Assembly: GCA_013368325.1 (NCBI GenBank)
Contig: JAACJK010000061.1
Span: 1 to 64,000, forward strand
From: Ephemerocybe angulata
Taxonomy: Eukaryota; Basidiomycota; Agaricomycetes; Agaricales; Psathyrellaceae
Direction: 5' to 3'
DNA length: 64,000 nucleotides
Shown here: piece by piece, positions 10,079-21,119 of the stretch
How positions within the stretch are numbered: the stretch's first letter is position 1
Layout of the letters: each line of letters opens with the position of its first letter
The notes under the pieces: generated by a model
Told to the model about the DNA's origin: nothing
The model's database searches: none
The model's input: only the letters and a program-made list of their open reading frames with translations
Made by a program: the position numbers and the translations under genes

Positions 10079-12549
10079 GGGAAGGTTGGAACAGGAAGCG
10101 AGCATGGGTAAAGCAACCTGTAGAGGTAAGTGCTCCATTGGTTTTCTATCAGTCCGTCAGATCGACGTCCAGTTTTTGATCAAGCCCACTCAACACCATC
10201 CACGAAAAGCCCTCACCTTGGGTTTCCGCCCTGTTTGCTCAAATTTTGTGGTGGTACGTTCACTGTCTCCATTTGAGTTGGCGTGGTTTATTCATTATTG
10301 GCTCTATAGACTATCTGGTGCTACCGGGATTTCGAGGACGACCAAGCATTTTGTCACATTCCTCGGATGCTATCTTCCCTTCCCCAAGGAAAGTGGCGGA
10401 GGCTTGCTTGACTCTTGTCCTTATCCTGGCGTTCCCCTTTTGGCACCCTGTAGGCTCGAGCATCGGTTGGACCTCTTTGTGCCCAACGCCGCCCTAGTTG
10501 CATGTGTGACTTGTTGTCTCTACGCTGAGAGCAGGGAGTCCCAAGATGGAGAAGAGTGGGCCTGAAGCAGTTGAGATCCGTCCTTGGACCCGTTCTTGGA
10601 CCTTACCCTGGCATCCTCTTCAATGACAACCGGTGCTGCAACCGGTGCTGCACTCCCCATCACATCGCCCTAACACCACGCCATGCTCGGTCAAATGCTC
10701 GCCCACCGGCCTAATCCCTGCGATACCCAACCACATGTGGTGGACCTTCAAAACCGTCCAATTTTGGCATGGCGATTCAAAATGAGGGCCCCATCTTGAC
10801 CAGAACACCTGCGACCAACGATGGACCGACCTCGATACCCTACACCAGCCCTATGTACGATGCCCACGGTCCGCCACACCCCTATCGCGCGAGTTTGAGG
10901 CTTCTCTAGCCGACGCTCGCCCATACCTGGGTCATCACAGTTGGATAGTAGGCCTGATGAACAATTGGAGCAGGGTATCAAGGAGGGCGGTTGCGAGGCT
11001 GTGGGTGCGACTGCTGCTGCGATGTCTGGTGTGACACCCGCACCTGCAGTTGAGAAGCCCGAGTTGAAGGATGCCGGACGGGGGATATGATGTGGAGAGG
11101 ATGGCAGGAAGATCGTGGAAGCGCCAAAGAGTACCTCGACGAGAGTGTGGAGGTGGAAAGTTTGTGTGGGTAGGAGTGCCGGAGGGGAGGGTGAAGGGTA
11201 CTAGTCAACAGGTTGTTGAGAAGATTGTGGAGGTTCAGAAAGGCGTGGAGGTACCTGGGACAGAATATTGGATATCGAGGAGGAGGTGGATGCGAAGTCC
11301 CGCTGCTAGGATGGTGGTGGAAAGGCACGTCGAGGCATGTGTCGATTGGATGGTCTAGGCCGTGAAACACGTCGAGGTCTGTGCTGAAGTACCCTGGACG
11401 TCAACAAGGAGCTGAACCGGATGACAAAATCACCGAGGTCGAGGTGGAGAAGGTGTCGACAGGGACTGCGAGCACCACTATTAGTAGGGGATACCACAGG
11501 CCTCTACGCCGACGTCACGAGATTTTCTCATCTTCAGGCGTCAACGTAGCTTCCTCAGAGATAGTACGACACCGACGAGTATGAAGAGGTGGGCGACGAG
11601 ACTGATGCTGGGATGGAGGCTAAATGGCATAACTCGCGTCGCGCCCCTGAGCATCGTGCTGCGACGCCGCCTGACAAATTAACGGGGGCGTCCGCTCCTC
11701 GACGATCTCGGCAGGGTTTATCTCTCTGGAAATTAGGGCTTCGAGGGCGACGGGACTTTGGAGCATGATCAAGGCTTAGAGCTATGAACAGAAACAGCAC
11801 GACCGGGGGACGTCAAATGGGTTGGTGTCGTTGTTCTCCGCAGATATGGGTAGACCTCGGTGATCCAGATCGCGGAGCTGCTTGTGGAGAAGATTGTTTG
11901 GTCGATTGTGGAGGTTCGGAATGAGGGAAAGAGAATTGTGGTGGTTGACGGCGAGAAATTTGTGGGGGCGGAGAAGAAGGTCGAAAGGACTGTCCGGTTG
12001 GAGTGCAAGAGGAGAAGTTCCCCAAGGTTGGGCGACCCAAGCCTGAGATCCAAGATCGCGGACAAGCTCATGTCCCCCTCCCCTCCTCCAAAGGCATCCC
12101 TCTCCCTCGCCTAGGACCAGGTTTCCTTACCCCTTCATTCCAACCTGCAATCTCGTCAAGGATTTCCTCCCTCTTCGGCGTCACCGGCACTCTCCACATC
12201 CACGTCCACAACGACAGTATCATCCTCGACACATACCAGGGCCTACGTCCATGAGCGAATGGGCTATGGATTGCTGGAAGCCCGGATCAGCACCTAATCA
12301 ACACAAATCAGCAAGAGCAATGCAACACCCCTCAAACCCTGATTTATACCTCCTGGTGAATGCTCAGTGCTCAAACCCCATGGACAAGCTACTCAGACTC
12401 ATCAATGGTTGGTAGGCACTCACCCTTCCCTCATCCACTTTTCTTTAACGATTTTCCAAACAGCACATACAACTGGAGAATGTCAACCTTTCGCGTCGTA
12501 ACAACGTCTGCTCGTTCTATGTCATCCTGTAACAACATCCCTGCTTGGC
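10079..12549. other. Coding debris inside the inverted-repeat interval
   Basis: No intact gene. Between about 11050 and 12060 the plus strand contains reiterated Val/Glu/Lys-rich fragments in shifting frames, such as VVEKIVEVQKGVEVPG (around 11210), DDKITEVEVEKVSTG (around 11420) and LLVEKIVWSIVEVRNEGKR (around 11880). They look like decayed pieces of one protein built of short Val/Glu repeats. Around 12283 a fragment reads SAPNQH, a motif shared with the region near 19.7 kb. No start codon, splice structure or function can be assigned. Confidence 0.4.
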
Positions 12550-13500
12550 GTGAACTTCAACGCTACCGTTTGAACTGGTCATTCTCCCTGCTACCCTTCT
12601 ATTCCTCGCCGCCAGGAGGGACCGACCCTGTGGGAGCTATTGGAGTGGCACTATTCACTAGGGATTGCGGCTTTGGTTGCCGCATTCTCGTCAAACGATC
12701 TCAATAGCAACCAGGATATCCGCCACCATTGCTACTGCTTCGAGCGCTGGCTCTAGATTGATATGTCTTACCGTGATCCGGTAAGACTGGATGTCAAGGC
12801 CAGTTGACGACTAAGCTTTCTATGGTGGTTGGGAATCGAGACGTGTGTGCCAACCAACCTCATCTCGGTGTGCGCCTGCGCCTGGGCTGCCTTGCGCTGG
12901 CTGTAGACTGAAATACCTTGCCTTGAGTGGCGAGGCTGATGTCAAGGGTCAGTAAGCACACGGATTACCTTTGATATCCGGGATCTAGGACATCGGCAGC
13001 TCTGAGGTGTGTTCCAAGATAATATACTCCTTCCGACAGCCATCTGACGATCCATACATGCAGGTCATGACCTCTTCTTATCGCATCATTCCTTTTTGGA
13101 TGACTTTGAAAGTACCGGTACGTTCTTGTTCGATATCCGGGGTTCGTTTGGTGACCTTCATTTTGCATGTTTCATTCAGACGGATTGCTTGCTCCCGCTC
13201 GGTTCTCCCTCGTCGTCTTGATTAGCCACAACGCTGGGAGCCTCTCTCCCTTCGACCCCACCACCACTCTCCCGACAGTCTACATCCCTATGCCTCCTAT
13301 AGTTCGGCCACGTCCCTGAAGCCCGGATACGCTTTGCACTATCAGCCCTTGAGCATCCTCTCAGTGCTTCAATCCCTTCAGTGACCCAACGAGGGACCTT
13401 CTCAGCAGGTGGAGCTGCTGTCCACAGGCATCAATAAACGGCAGCAGCGGCAACAACAACAACAGCCGTTGGACTCGCACCCCGGTTCAAGTTTCCCCGG
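12550..13500. repeat. Right arm of the ~0.95 kb long inverted repeat
   Basis: Reverse complement of 1-936 with small indels. The inner edge is close to 12550, where the sequence TGAACTTCAACG faces TGAACATCAACG in the left arm; beyond this the two diverge. The outer edge is at least 13500, because the left arm runs off the window. The arms enclose about 11.6 kb. Confidence 0.88.
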
Positions 13501-16053
13501 CCTCTTGGTAGAACTAGATGGAGCCGTCGTTTAGAACATGCAGCGGTGCCGGCGTTGCTCCCCCACAAGCTCAGGTGAGCATCTCCGCACTACCCTGCCT
13601 CGGTCCGTGCGCTCTCAAGCGATGGGCCCGACGTGACCACGGAATACATATTTGGGGCGCTGCGGGGTGGTTCCAGCACCCCTGGATTCGCGTTCTTTGC
13701 CACTCCCTCCGCGCAGTCACCCTCCCTCCGTCACTACCCTATCTTTCTCGAGCCAGGAGACCGTCTAGGTCTCCTCTGGGTCTGCTTATCGATGATGCCG
13801 CGCAATCTACTTAAAAATATCATCAATATCGTACTGATTTCTCTGCTCTAGATGAACGACTTTATGAGGAAGCAAAACATGGCCCGCGTCGTAGCAAATG
13901 CCGTTTGGCATGGGTGCCGGTGTGCCCAATATGGGAGGACGAATCTCCTCCAAGGCCTACAGCCCTCTAATCAGCGACAACTCGACATGCTCATGGCCAA
14001 CCAAAACAACTCCTCCATGAACTTCGCCAAGTTTATCCAGCCCCCTCAGATACCTCAACGACCTGACCAACCACCGCCCCAGCACCAGCAACAACCGCCA
14101 TTCATGAACAACGGCATGAGCTACTCGTCCCCCGGTCTTCTCCTCGAATGACGTCCTGCGCCGCGGCTCCCCATCACTTCCCCCTAACCCCGTCATCCAT
14201 GTCCGTCATGCCCCAGAACATGTCCAGTCAGATGCTCGCGAACCAGCCTAATCAGATGCGCCAGCGTACTCTGAACGTGTTGGAACTCCAGGAGCACGCT
14301 AGTCAACTTCAAATTGCGATTCAGAACGAGGAGAATGTGATTCACAACATCAAACTGCAAGCCACCGCAGCGTGCCACCGATACCCAACGAAACAGCCTA
14401 GCGCCTGAAGCATCTCAGCACTTCAGTAACTCAGAAGAAGGAGATTCTACATAAGATGGTCAACGCGATTCAGATTGTGGCGGCTCAGAACCCCCAATAC
14501 CTGTGAGTAGCCGCCTCTTTGATATACTTGTGGTTCATTCTCTGATTTATTCTTCTCACATAGTCAGTGGTAGAGATAGTGGTACTGCTACCAGCTGGAC
14601 CACGCAAGGCGATCCTGCCCAACCCTTCGACAATGGATGGCACCGGGGAGGAGCGGCGACGTCCCATCCCGAGGTGGTAACCCCTCTGTCATGAAACCTC
14701 AGACGCCAGTCAACCACCAGGCCGGACTTCCCCAGCGATCGGATCAGCAACAGCCAATACCGCAACGTGGCCCTGGCGCCCCGCTCATGGGACAACCGCA
14801 AGGCGCCAACGGGGGCGCAACCTTTGGCGCTGTGATAACCGGTCAACCACCATTTGGGCAGGTCATGAACAACGCTTGTCGTCCGAACGACTCGTGAGTT
14901 ACCCGTATTTCTTGCTGAAGATCGACGCCGAGAGACCATTCGCAAGCAGCGCATCGAGTCTGAGCAGAGGAGGCGCGACGAGCTCCGTGACGGCTCAAGG
15001 ACACTCTCCACCCTCTAACCAGAAGTCGAGCAAGGTTTCGCTGCTCGAGCGCGGTACGTCTGTTTGCCCGTTCATCCCCTTCATATATACTTACCATTTC
15101 TTCAGTTACTGGCCAAATCCGCTATCTCGAGACCGTCAAGGAGCAACTCGAGTTGGGACTCAAGTCTGGCGTCCCTGGGCTCCCCTTCCTCCTCTCCCTG
15201 ACGGCTTATAATACTCAGACGACTACACGACCTCCTGCGAGACAGGCATTCCCCACTGCATTGACTTATTACGGACTCTTCCGCTCATCGCACTGTATAT
15301 TTACGCATTCCTCATCTACTCCATCCCCCCCGGCTATCGACAGGACCTTGCTGTAGGCCAAAACGCAGCGCCAGCGACGCGCGTTCTCCCTCCTACGGTC
15401 CGCCATCTGCCCTCTGCTTCCTGCAGCCGTGCTGCACGTCCCCGGCCATCGTCGCGAATCTGAGTGCTGGTTAGGCCTGCCTCGATTCCCTCCACAACGA
15501 CCCGGATACGGAGGTTGCACCGACCGCTTGGATGATGGACTCCGGACTGTGGTTGGTACTCTAGACTGGACCCGACACCGATGCAAGACCCTCAGCAAGT
15601 AGCTTGAGGCGCTACATCTCCGGGATCCCTTTGGTGGGTGGAGTTACCATGAGTGCGTGCCTCGTCTTGTTGCAGCGGCACTTTCTTGTCCTCACCTCCG
15701 TGTACCAGACCTCGAAAGCTTCGCAGATAGCTTGACAACTATCCTTCAGGGTCGACACCCCCAGCCTACCTCGTCGAGAACGCAAACCATCCTTTCGACC
15801 GCGCATCGTGATACTGTGTATTTTACTCTTGCACTTGTTTATTCACTGTCCATCGGCACCTACCTCATTATCGGCCTCCTCGACGCTACTATCTTCCGAC
15901 CACGACCCAACTCCATCCCGATCTTACGACTGGTTCTCTTTCTCTGCATTTTCATCTCCAACACGAGCGCTCGCGATCTTCCTCAGTTCACTGGAATGGA
16001 CGCCAAGACATCCTGCCCCATCCCCTGCATGTCACCGACGAACGCAGAGCCAA

Positions 16054-16122
16054 TATACGCTCCTCGATCGGCCGCCATCTTCGTCACCGGCTACGCTCCT
16101 CGATGGACCCCATCTTCGTCAC
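16054..16122. repeat. Short tandem duplication (~33-35 bp, two copies)
   Basis: Two adjacent copies of a block beginning TACGCTCCTCGAT and ending ATCTTCGTCACCGGC. The copies differ by a few bases and lie inside the Gln/Pro-rich decayed gene. Confidence 0.6.
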
Positions 16123-17134
16123 CGGCCCTCACTAGCTGGGGGCCGGGTTCCTTGAACACCCTTACCAAGCGCATGCCAGGATCAAGTCAACTTCTGAGGT
16201 CATGTAGGGAACGGCGTCCCCAATAACGGGCAGATGTCGCAGCTCACCGGGCGGGAGTCTCCACGGCGCTCCAGGAGGTTCTCAAGCGCCTCGTGCTCCT
16301 GCTGGGGCCCTGCCTGGACAGATACCGGATCAGCGTATGCAGCGCATGCCGAACAGGCAGATTCAGCCTGGAATCATCAACGCTTCGCGATGGGTGTCGT
16401 AGGCCTTCGAGGGAACAGATGCAGATGGCCTTGAAAGAGTGAAGCTGGATTTCAAATGCATCTGTGAGTCTCCTTCATTCTCCCAACTGGTTTCGTTCTG
16501 AATGATATCCTCCAGCGCTCCCTAACATGCCTTCGCATGAGGTGCCTCCTGACCAGCGAGTAGCGTATGATTCAACGTTGAAGCAGCTTTTTCCGTTAGT
16601 ATCCGACATGGAAGGGAAGCTCCCCTTGTTCTACGCCCTCGTCAAGCAAGAAGAGGTTATCAGGAAACTGGTGGCTATGGTCAGTATTTCCTCAGGGTCA
16701 TCTGGCTATTTTTGACAGTCTGTTATCTAGGCTTGCTCTAATCAGTACTAGTGGAATACCGTGATGTCGAACAACCGTCGCATCTAGGTCTCCTCGCCAG
16801 AGCTTCGGCAAATGTTGGCGGAGACAACCCGGTTGAACGATATGTTCGTCAACGCCGTGCGAATGGTGCAGCTGGCCCAGGTTCATGCTCAGCAGCAGAG
16901 GAACTAGTGGCCCAGCAACATCAGCGGCAGCAGTTCGCCGTTCACCAGCAGCACCAGGCTCAGCAGGACATGAACACCATGCTTCCTTGGCCATGATATC
17001 TCCTGCCTTCCCATGCAAGGATCTCAGCAACCTCTGAATATCCCTCAGCCTCCACAAGTACCACAGCAAACCACCCCTCACATGTCCTCATCACAACTTC
17101 GCCCTCCTATCCCTTTCAACACTTGGCACCTGGA

Positions 17135-17394
17135 CCATCGAACACAAGCAGGCTCACCCATCGAACACCCTCCCGGTCACCAACGCTCCCCGTCGCATGG
17201 CACAGCAGGTTCCTACGGTGAGTTATCCTGCCATTTGCACCTACTTCATTACGACCGTCTATTCCACTATGCAACTTGCTGACCTATCTTCCTCCACCCT
17301 GCAGACCATCGAACGCAAGCAGGCTCACCCATCGAACATCCTCCCGGTCACCAATGGTCCCCGTCGCATGGCACAGCAGGTTCCTACGGTAAGT
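17135..17394 (+). repeat. Duplicated exon-intron block (~173 bp period)
   Basis: An ~87-bp segment at 17135-17222 (from CCATCGAACACAAGCAGGCT to TTCCTACG) recurs at 17308-17394 with a handful of changes. Both copies end at an identical-looking donor (GTGAGT and GTAAGT), and the second is preceded by a clean acceptor (ccctgcag). The pattern is that of a duplicated exon with its 3' splice site. A second, weaker duplication links 17081-17130 to 17697-17750 (TCATCACAACTTSGCCCTCC). Confidence 0.7.
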
Positions 17395-18959
17395 CTCCAC
17401 GTTGTTCGGGCGTCTATTTCGTTCTCTGACTTTAGAGATAGTCCGCACCGCAAGCGCCCACCACTCGGCAGGATCCGTTCTACGGTCACGAGAGCATAGC
17501 GCGTCTATGCGCTCGTCGGCCATCTCTTCACTTGTCCTGAGTATCCTCCAGGCAGAACCCTTCAGTTGACAACTGCATCCTCTCCAACTTCGAGACCGCC
17601 GTCAAGCAGGACTTTGCACAGGACCACAGCAGTACCTCAATTACCCCCTCACGATGGTCTCAAAGCGCGCCGCTCGCAGAACCAAGCGGCACCTCACATG
17701 TTGTCATCACAACTTGGCCCTCCTATACCTCTCAACCCTCCGCTTGCCCGCCGACCATAGAAGTATGCGATGCAAATTCCATCCTTGTGGCCGATCTCAG
17801 CGACACCCCCGACTACGACTACCCACCGTGGAATGGCCGTCTCGCCAGTGTCCACGCCCAAGACTCCGAAGAGGCGCCCCCAAAGGCGAAGACGGAACCG
17901 CCGAAGCGGCGGGTGCCCAAGACTGAGGCCAGTGGGAGGTGCTGCAAGTTCGCGCTCCGGAGTTGCACACACACCGCAGTGACCATCGTCGTCCAGCAAA
18001 CCCGAGGATTGAGAATGATAATGGTAGAGGGAAGATTGCAGCCTAATGAGGCGAGCGGTCGTTCTTCGACCAGCTAACGGAGATCAGGTGTGTATCTCCT
18101 CCGAGTGAGGACAACCCACTTATCACTAATAACCCTCTAGAGTGTAGGAAGGAGGCTGCACACTCTGCCGACACACACCCTATCTCAGCAGGTTCTCCCA
18201 CGTCGACTGCCTCATCCACGACAAAATCTGCATTCGTCACCTTGAGTCCCCGAGACACCTTTAAGACGCCCCAGGATATGTGCACGAGTCAGGACCAGCA
18301 CAGCATCTGTCCCTATGTTCAAACCCGTCCCCGGGCCTCCCTCCCCAACTTCGACATCTCTCTGTCCTTTCCGACTGCTGGCTGCACACCGAGACTCGCC
18401 TGCCCCTTTCGAGGATCATCACACACCTGGAATCCACACTCTCCCTGGTTCAAAAGGACTCAGACAACGTGGTAACCTGCCAGGAAAGCACGGAAGGCGC
18501 CAGTTTCCTGTCACTAAGATCGCCTACATATACGGGTCAACCAGCCGAAGATGGCCGTCCTTCCCCTCCGATATGCCAGACTCCCTCACTATTACCGCCT
18601 CCCCAACGACGTCTACACATTCTGTCCATTTTCACCCATCCCTCGCTCTTTGCGACAACAAGCCTGAAGAGATGTCGCGCATGGCGTCTCTGGATCTCTT
18701 AAACCTGAAAGCGCGTCTGGCCAGTCGCCGTCGAGACGGGTCACGGCCTAGCAATGCGACGAGTGCTACAGAGGCGGGGTCAGAAGACCACGGTCTCTCA
18801 GACTCTGATCTTCGGCACGTCCATTCAGCAGCCACGTCCGCAACCCATGTTGACGCCAGTTCTGTCCTGAACTCTAGCAAAACCTCGAAATCCGGCGCTT
18901 CGGACTCTGTCAGCCAGAAGAAGCAGGACAAGGAGAAGAAAGGGGAAACGTCAGTGGAC

Positions 18960-19515
18960 GATGGCAAGACTGCTCATCAGATTGAGCTTGAGCAACACGC
19001 CGCGATCAACCCTGCTCCTTTCGCGTTCAAGCCCTAAGAACTCACCCACATGCTCGACCCGACGAAGCTCGAAACTCTCGCTAGCTTTGGTGGAGCTCCT
19101 GGGCTGCTACCCGTTGAGCGCGGTTTGGCGTCCTCCTTTGAACAGGTTGTTGGAAGACCGCTAGTCTTTTGTTCAATCGATGTGAACAAATCTGAACGAT
19201 AAGATCTTGGTACGCAATGTATCAGTCATCCGAGTATCCGCTAACTTTCTTGTAGCTTCGACTATGCATCGCCGCCGTTGTACCGCTCGATCTGGGTTTA
19301 TTCGAAGACTTCGGAGCACCTCGCCAGAATTCCCAGCCCCCGTCGACAATGTTGGAGGAGCATATCGTGGTATGTTATCTATTCCAATATTTCTGAAATT
19401 CAGCTGACGAGTATCTTAGATTATTGACGGTTCGGCCCAACGACTAAGAAGGAGTGGCATTTTCGTGTTCCCAAAAGGATGAAAAGAGGGATCGTGGCGT
19501 ACAGGCGATCCACCG
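18960..19515 (+). pseudogene. 5' fragment of a PMC1-type Ca2+-transporting P-type ATPase
   Basis: The translation near 19000 reads INPAPFAFKP, stop, ELTHMLDPTKLETLASFGGA, which matches the N-terminal region of fungal vacuolar Ca2+-ATPases. A TAA (19035-19037) sits inside the conserved block. Downstream, NDKIL at a donor near 19208 joins across a GT..AG intron to LRLCIAAVVPLDLGLFEDFG (19257-19320), the first transmembrane helix, and then to PPVDNVGG in a shifted frame. A remnant like QKDEKRDRGVQAIH follows around 19470. The ATP-binding and phosphorylation domains are absent. The in-frame stop, frame shift and truncation show a non-functional fragment embedded among Gln-rich exons. Confidence 0.7.
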
Positions 19516-19539
19516 TGGCCTCCCTGCCGCTTGAACCCG

Positions 19540-19890
19540 GGAAATATTCATTGCGTCAACTGGCGGGCTGGCGATCGACTGAAAACGGATCAACACCTAA
19601 TCAACACCACCATAACCCTCAGTTCACGCGTAGCCCCGGGCAGGTATGTATTTTAGAGCCCCTCCTCACCCTTCCATCGGTTTCTTATTAACCGCCAGTC
19701 GGCTAGGCGTCAGATATCAGCACCTAATCAACACCAACAACAAGACCCTCAATCCCAAGTTCAATCCTAGAACAGCGGCCTTGGTTACTCATCTCCCGGC
19801 GACATCGTCTCTTCCCAATGAGCTTCGCGTGGACCTCTCTCTTCCAGATCTCCCTAGTCACATTCATTGTGTCGAGTGTTATTTACTATT
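19540..19890 (+). pseudogene. Isolated Gln-rich exon remnants
   Basis: Two blocks (around 19575 and 19715) share ATCARCACCTAATCAACAC and translate as STPNQHHHNPQFTRSPGQ, ending at a possible donor, and SAPNQHQQQDPQSQVQS. A third copy of the motif lies at about 12283. They probably derive from the same Gln-rich family as 13.5-18.1 kb. No complete frame exists. Confidence 0.35.
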
Positions 19891-19934
19891 TTAGCCAGAC
19901 ACCGACAGTCCTTAACCATCATCTCTTATCCCTG

Positions 19935-21119
19935 TTATGACACGACAGTGTGATCTCCTTCAGAGCCTGCGGGACCACCCTTTTTCTTCTTCAAATTTCG
20001 CCTTCTTCGATTGGCTCTATTCTTCATGACTTCTGCCCGCCTACTCTCACTCTCCTGCCGCCTCTGTTCCCGGTATAAAGCTACTCCTTCCGCCTTCAAT
20101 TCCGCCTTCAGTTCTGCCACAAGATGGAATCTGTCCTCCAATATGGACTGTGCAGGTCCGGGAACCCGTGGTGACGCTGGCATTTGCTCCGATATGCGGC
20201 CAGTGTTACACTCCAAGGGGGTACAATCTGTGCAAGGGCAACTCTCCTCAAACCAACCGGAACCATAGTTCAGCGTGAGCTCTTGCCCCATTACGATGGG
20301 TCGAAGGGCATATACGATGAAGGCTGAGGTGCCGTCATGAGCTGCGAACTGGGAAAAGGGATTGGTGAGTCACATTTATATTCACTTCACACTTCACTGA
20401 CTTACTGCGACATTATACGTCTTACACCGATGGTTTATCATGCGCACAGGCCCATAGAGCACCCGCTCCTCGCCACTGGGTTGGTTTTGCTCCGCGGTCG
20501 TCTCTGTGGTTGACAATAATGTCGATGTCGAGGCGTTGTCAGCAGGAACCATCCCCATGGCTTCCCACACGTATGACCCTTTTGGAATATCACGACGGGC
20601 AAAAAGTGAAAACCCTTTGGTGACGGTGTCCATGGGGATGACCTTCAGCTTTACTTGGCTTCGGGGGTTGAGCAATGCTCCGTAGGCAGATATACACCTG
20701 AGCTCTCAATATTAGCAGAGGAATCATTACGTATCAGCAGTCGGAACTCACCATTCCAGGACATCTAAAGCGGCCCCTTCCAACCCAGAATAATAAGGGT
20801 CCGTATGGTGATCTTCCAAGGAGAGTCGGACGATGTGAGAAGCCATTTGGATTATTTCCGGTGCCTCGGACAAGAACAAAGTCTTCTGGCTTTCGAATGA
20901 CTGATATAGTTGCTGAAGTGCCTTCGCCGGCGCATTGAAAGAGACGCCAAGGGTCTGAGGTCGGTGGGTACCATGCTTGAATAGTCTGCAAGGAGAGAAT
21001 AGGGCCTGGACCACCAAATCTTCCATCGCGATGGCGTGGGCGGAGGACACAGGAGCGACTCCTTCAATGATAAGAAGCGCAAAGTCTCTCCCCCAGCAAT
21101 CGGAGTCAGACATCGCCAA
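19935..21119 (-). CDS. SET-domain protein (putative lysine methyltransferase)
   Basis: Exons on the minus strand are 21119-20752, 20697-20406 and 20348-19935, joined by GTGAGT..CAG and GTAAGT..CAG introns. The protein has 357 residues. The SET core begins around residue 130 (the GFSLFARRDIPKGSYVWEAM block). The NHS-type pseudoknot segment reads RMINHRCKTYNV (about 208-219), and GQELTLNYG (about 241-249) supplies the conserved Tyr. A post-SET-like Cys cluster follows (CPCTDCTPLEC, 257-267). The tail is a long basic helix rich in Arg and Lys with a nuclear-localisation look (NRRRRNLKKKKGG). SET proteins transfer methyl from S-adenosylmethionine to lysine. Here the usual NHSC Ser is Arg, so activity is uncertain. 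An ordinary SET protein with an N-terminal helical domain is the best reading. Confidence 0.85.

Larger units (their letters stand above)
13518..18100 (+). pseudogene. Decayed Gln/Pro-rich multi-exon gene (nuclear-factor-like)
   Basis: Many plus-strand fragments read like exons of one large Gln/Pro-rich protein. Examples are MNDFMRKQNMARVVAN with QIPQRPDQPPPQHQQQPPF (13852-14150), NVLELQEHASQLQIAIQNEE (around 14280), EILHKMVNAIQIVAAQNPQY (around 14450), MPSHEVPPDQRVAYDSTL (16527-16700, ending at a possible donor) and ELRQMLAETTRLNDMFVNAV (around 16800). Frames shift repeatedly and stop codons interrupt them. Low complexity plus helical blocks suggests a transcription or chromatin cofactor. 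A SWI1-like identity crossed my mind, but I see no ARID signature and do not claim it. An internal exon-sized duplication is listed separately. Confidence 0.45.

Noticed and set aside
13518..18100. Naming the Gln/Pro-rich patchwork as SWI1 (ARID subunit of SWI/SNF)
   Set aside because: Composition and some helical blocks are suggestive, but no ARID motif could be read, so the name is not supported.
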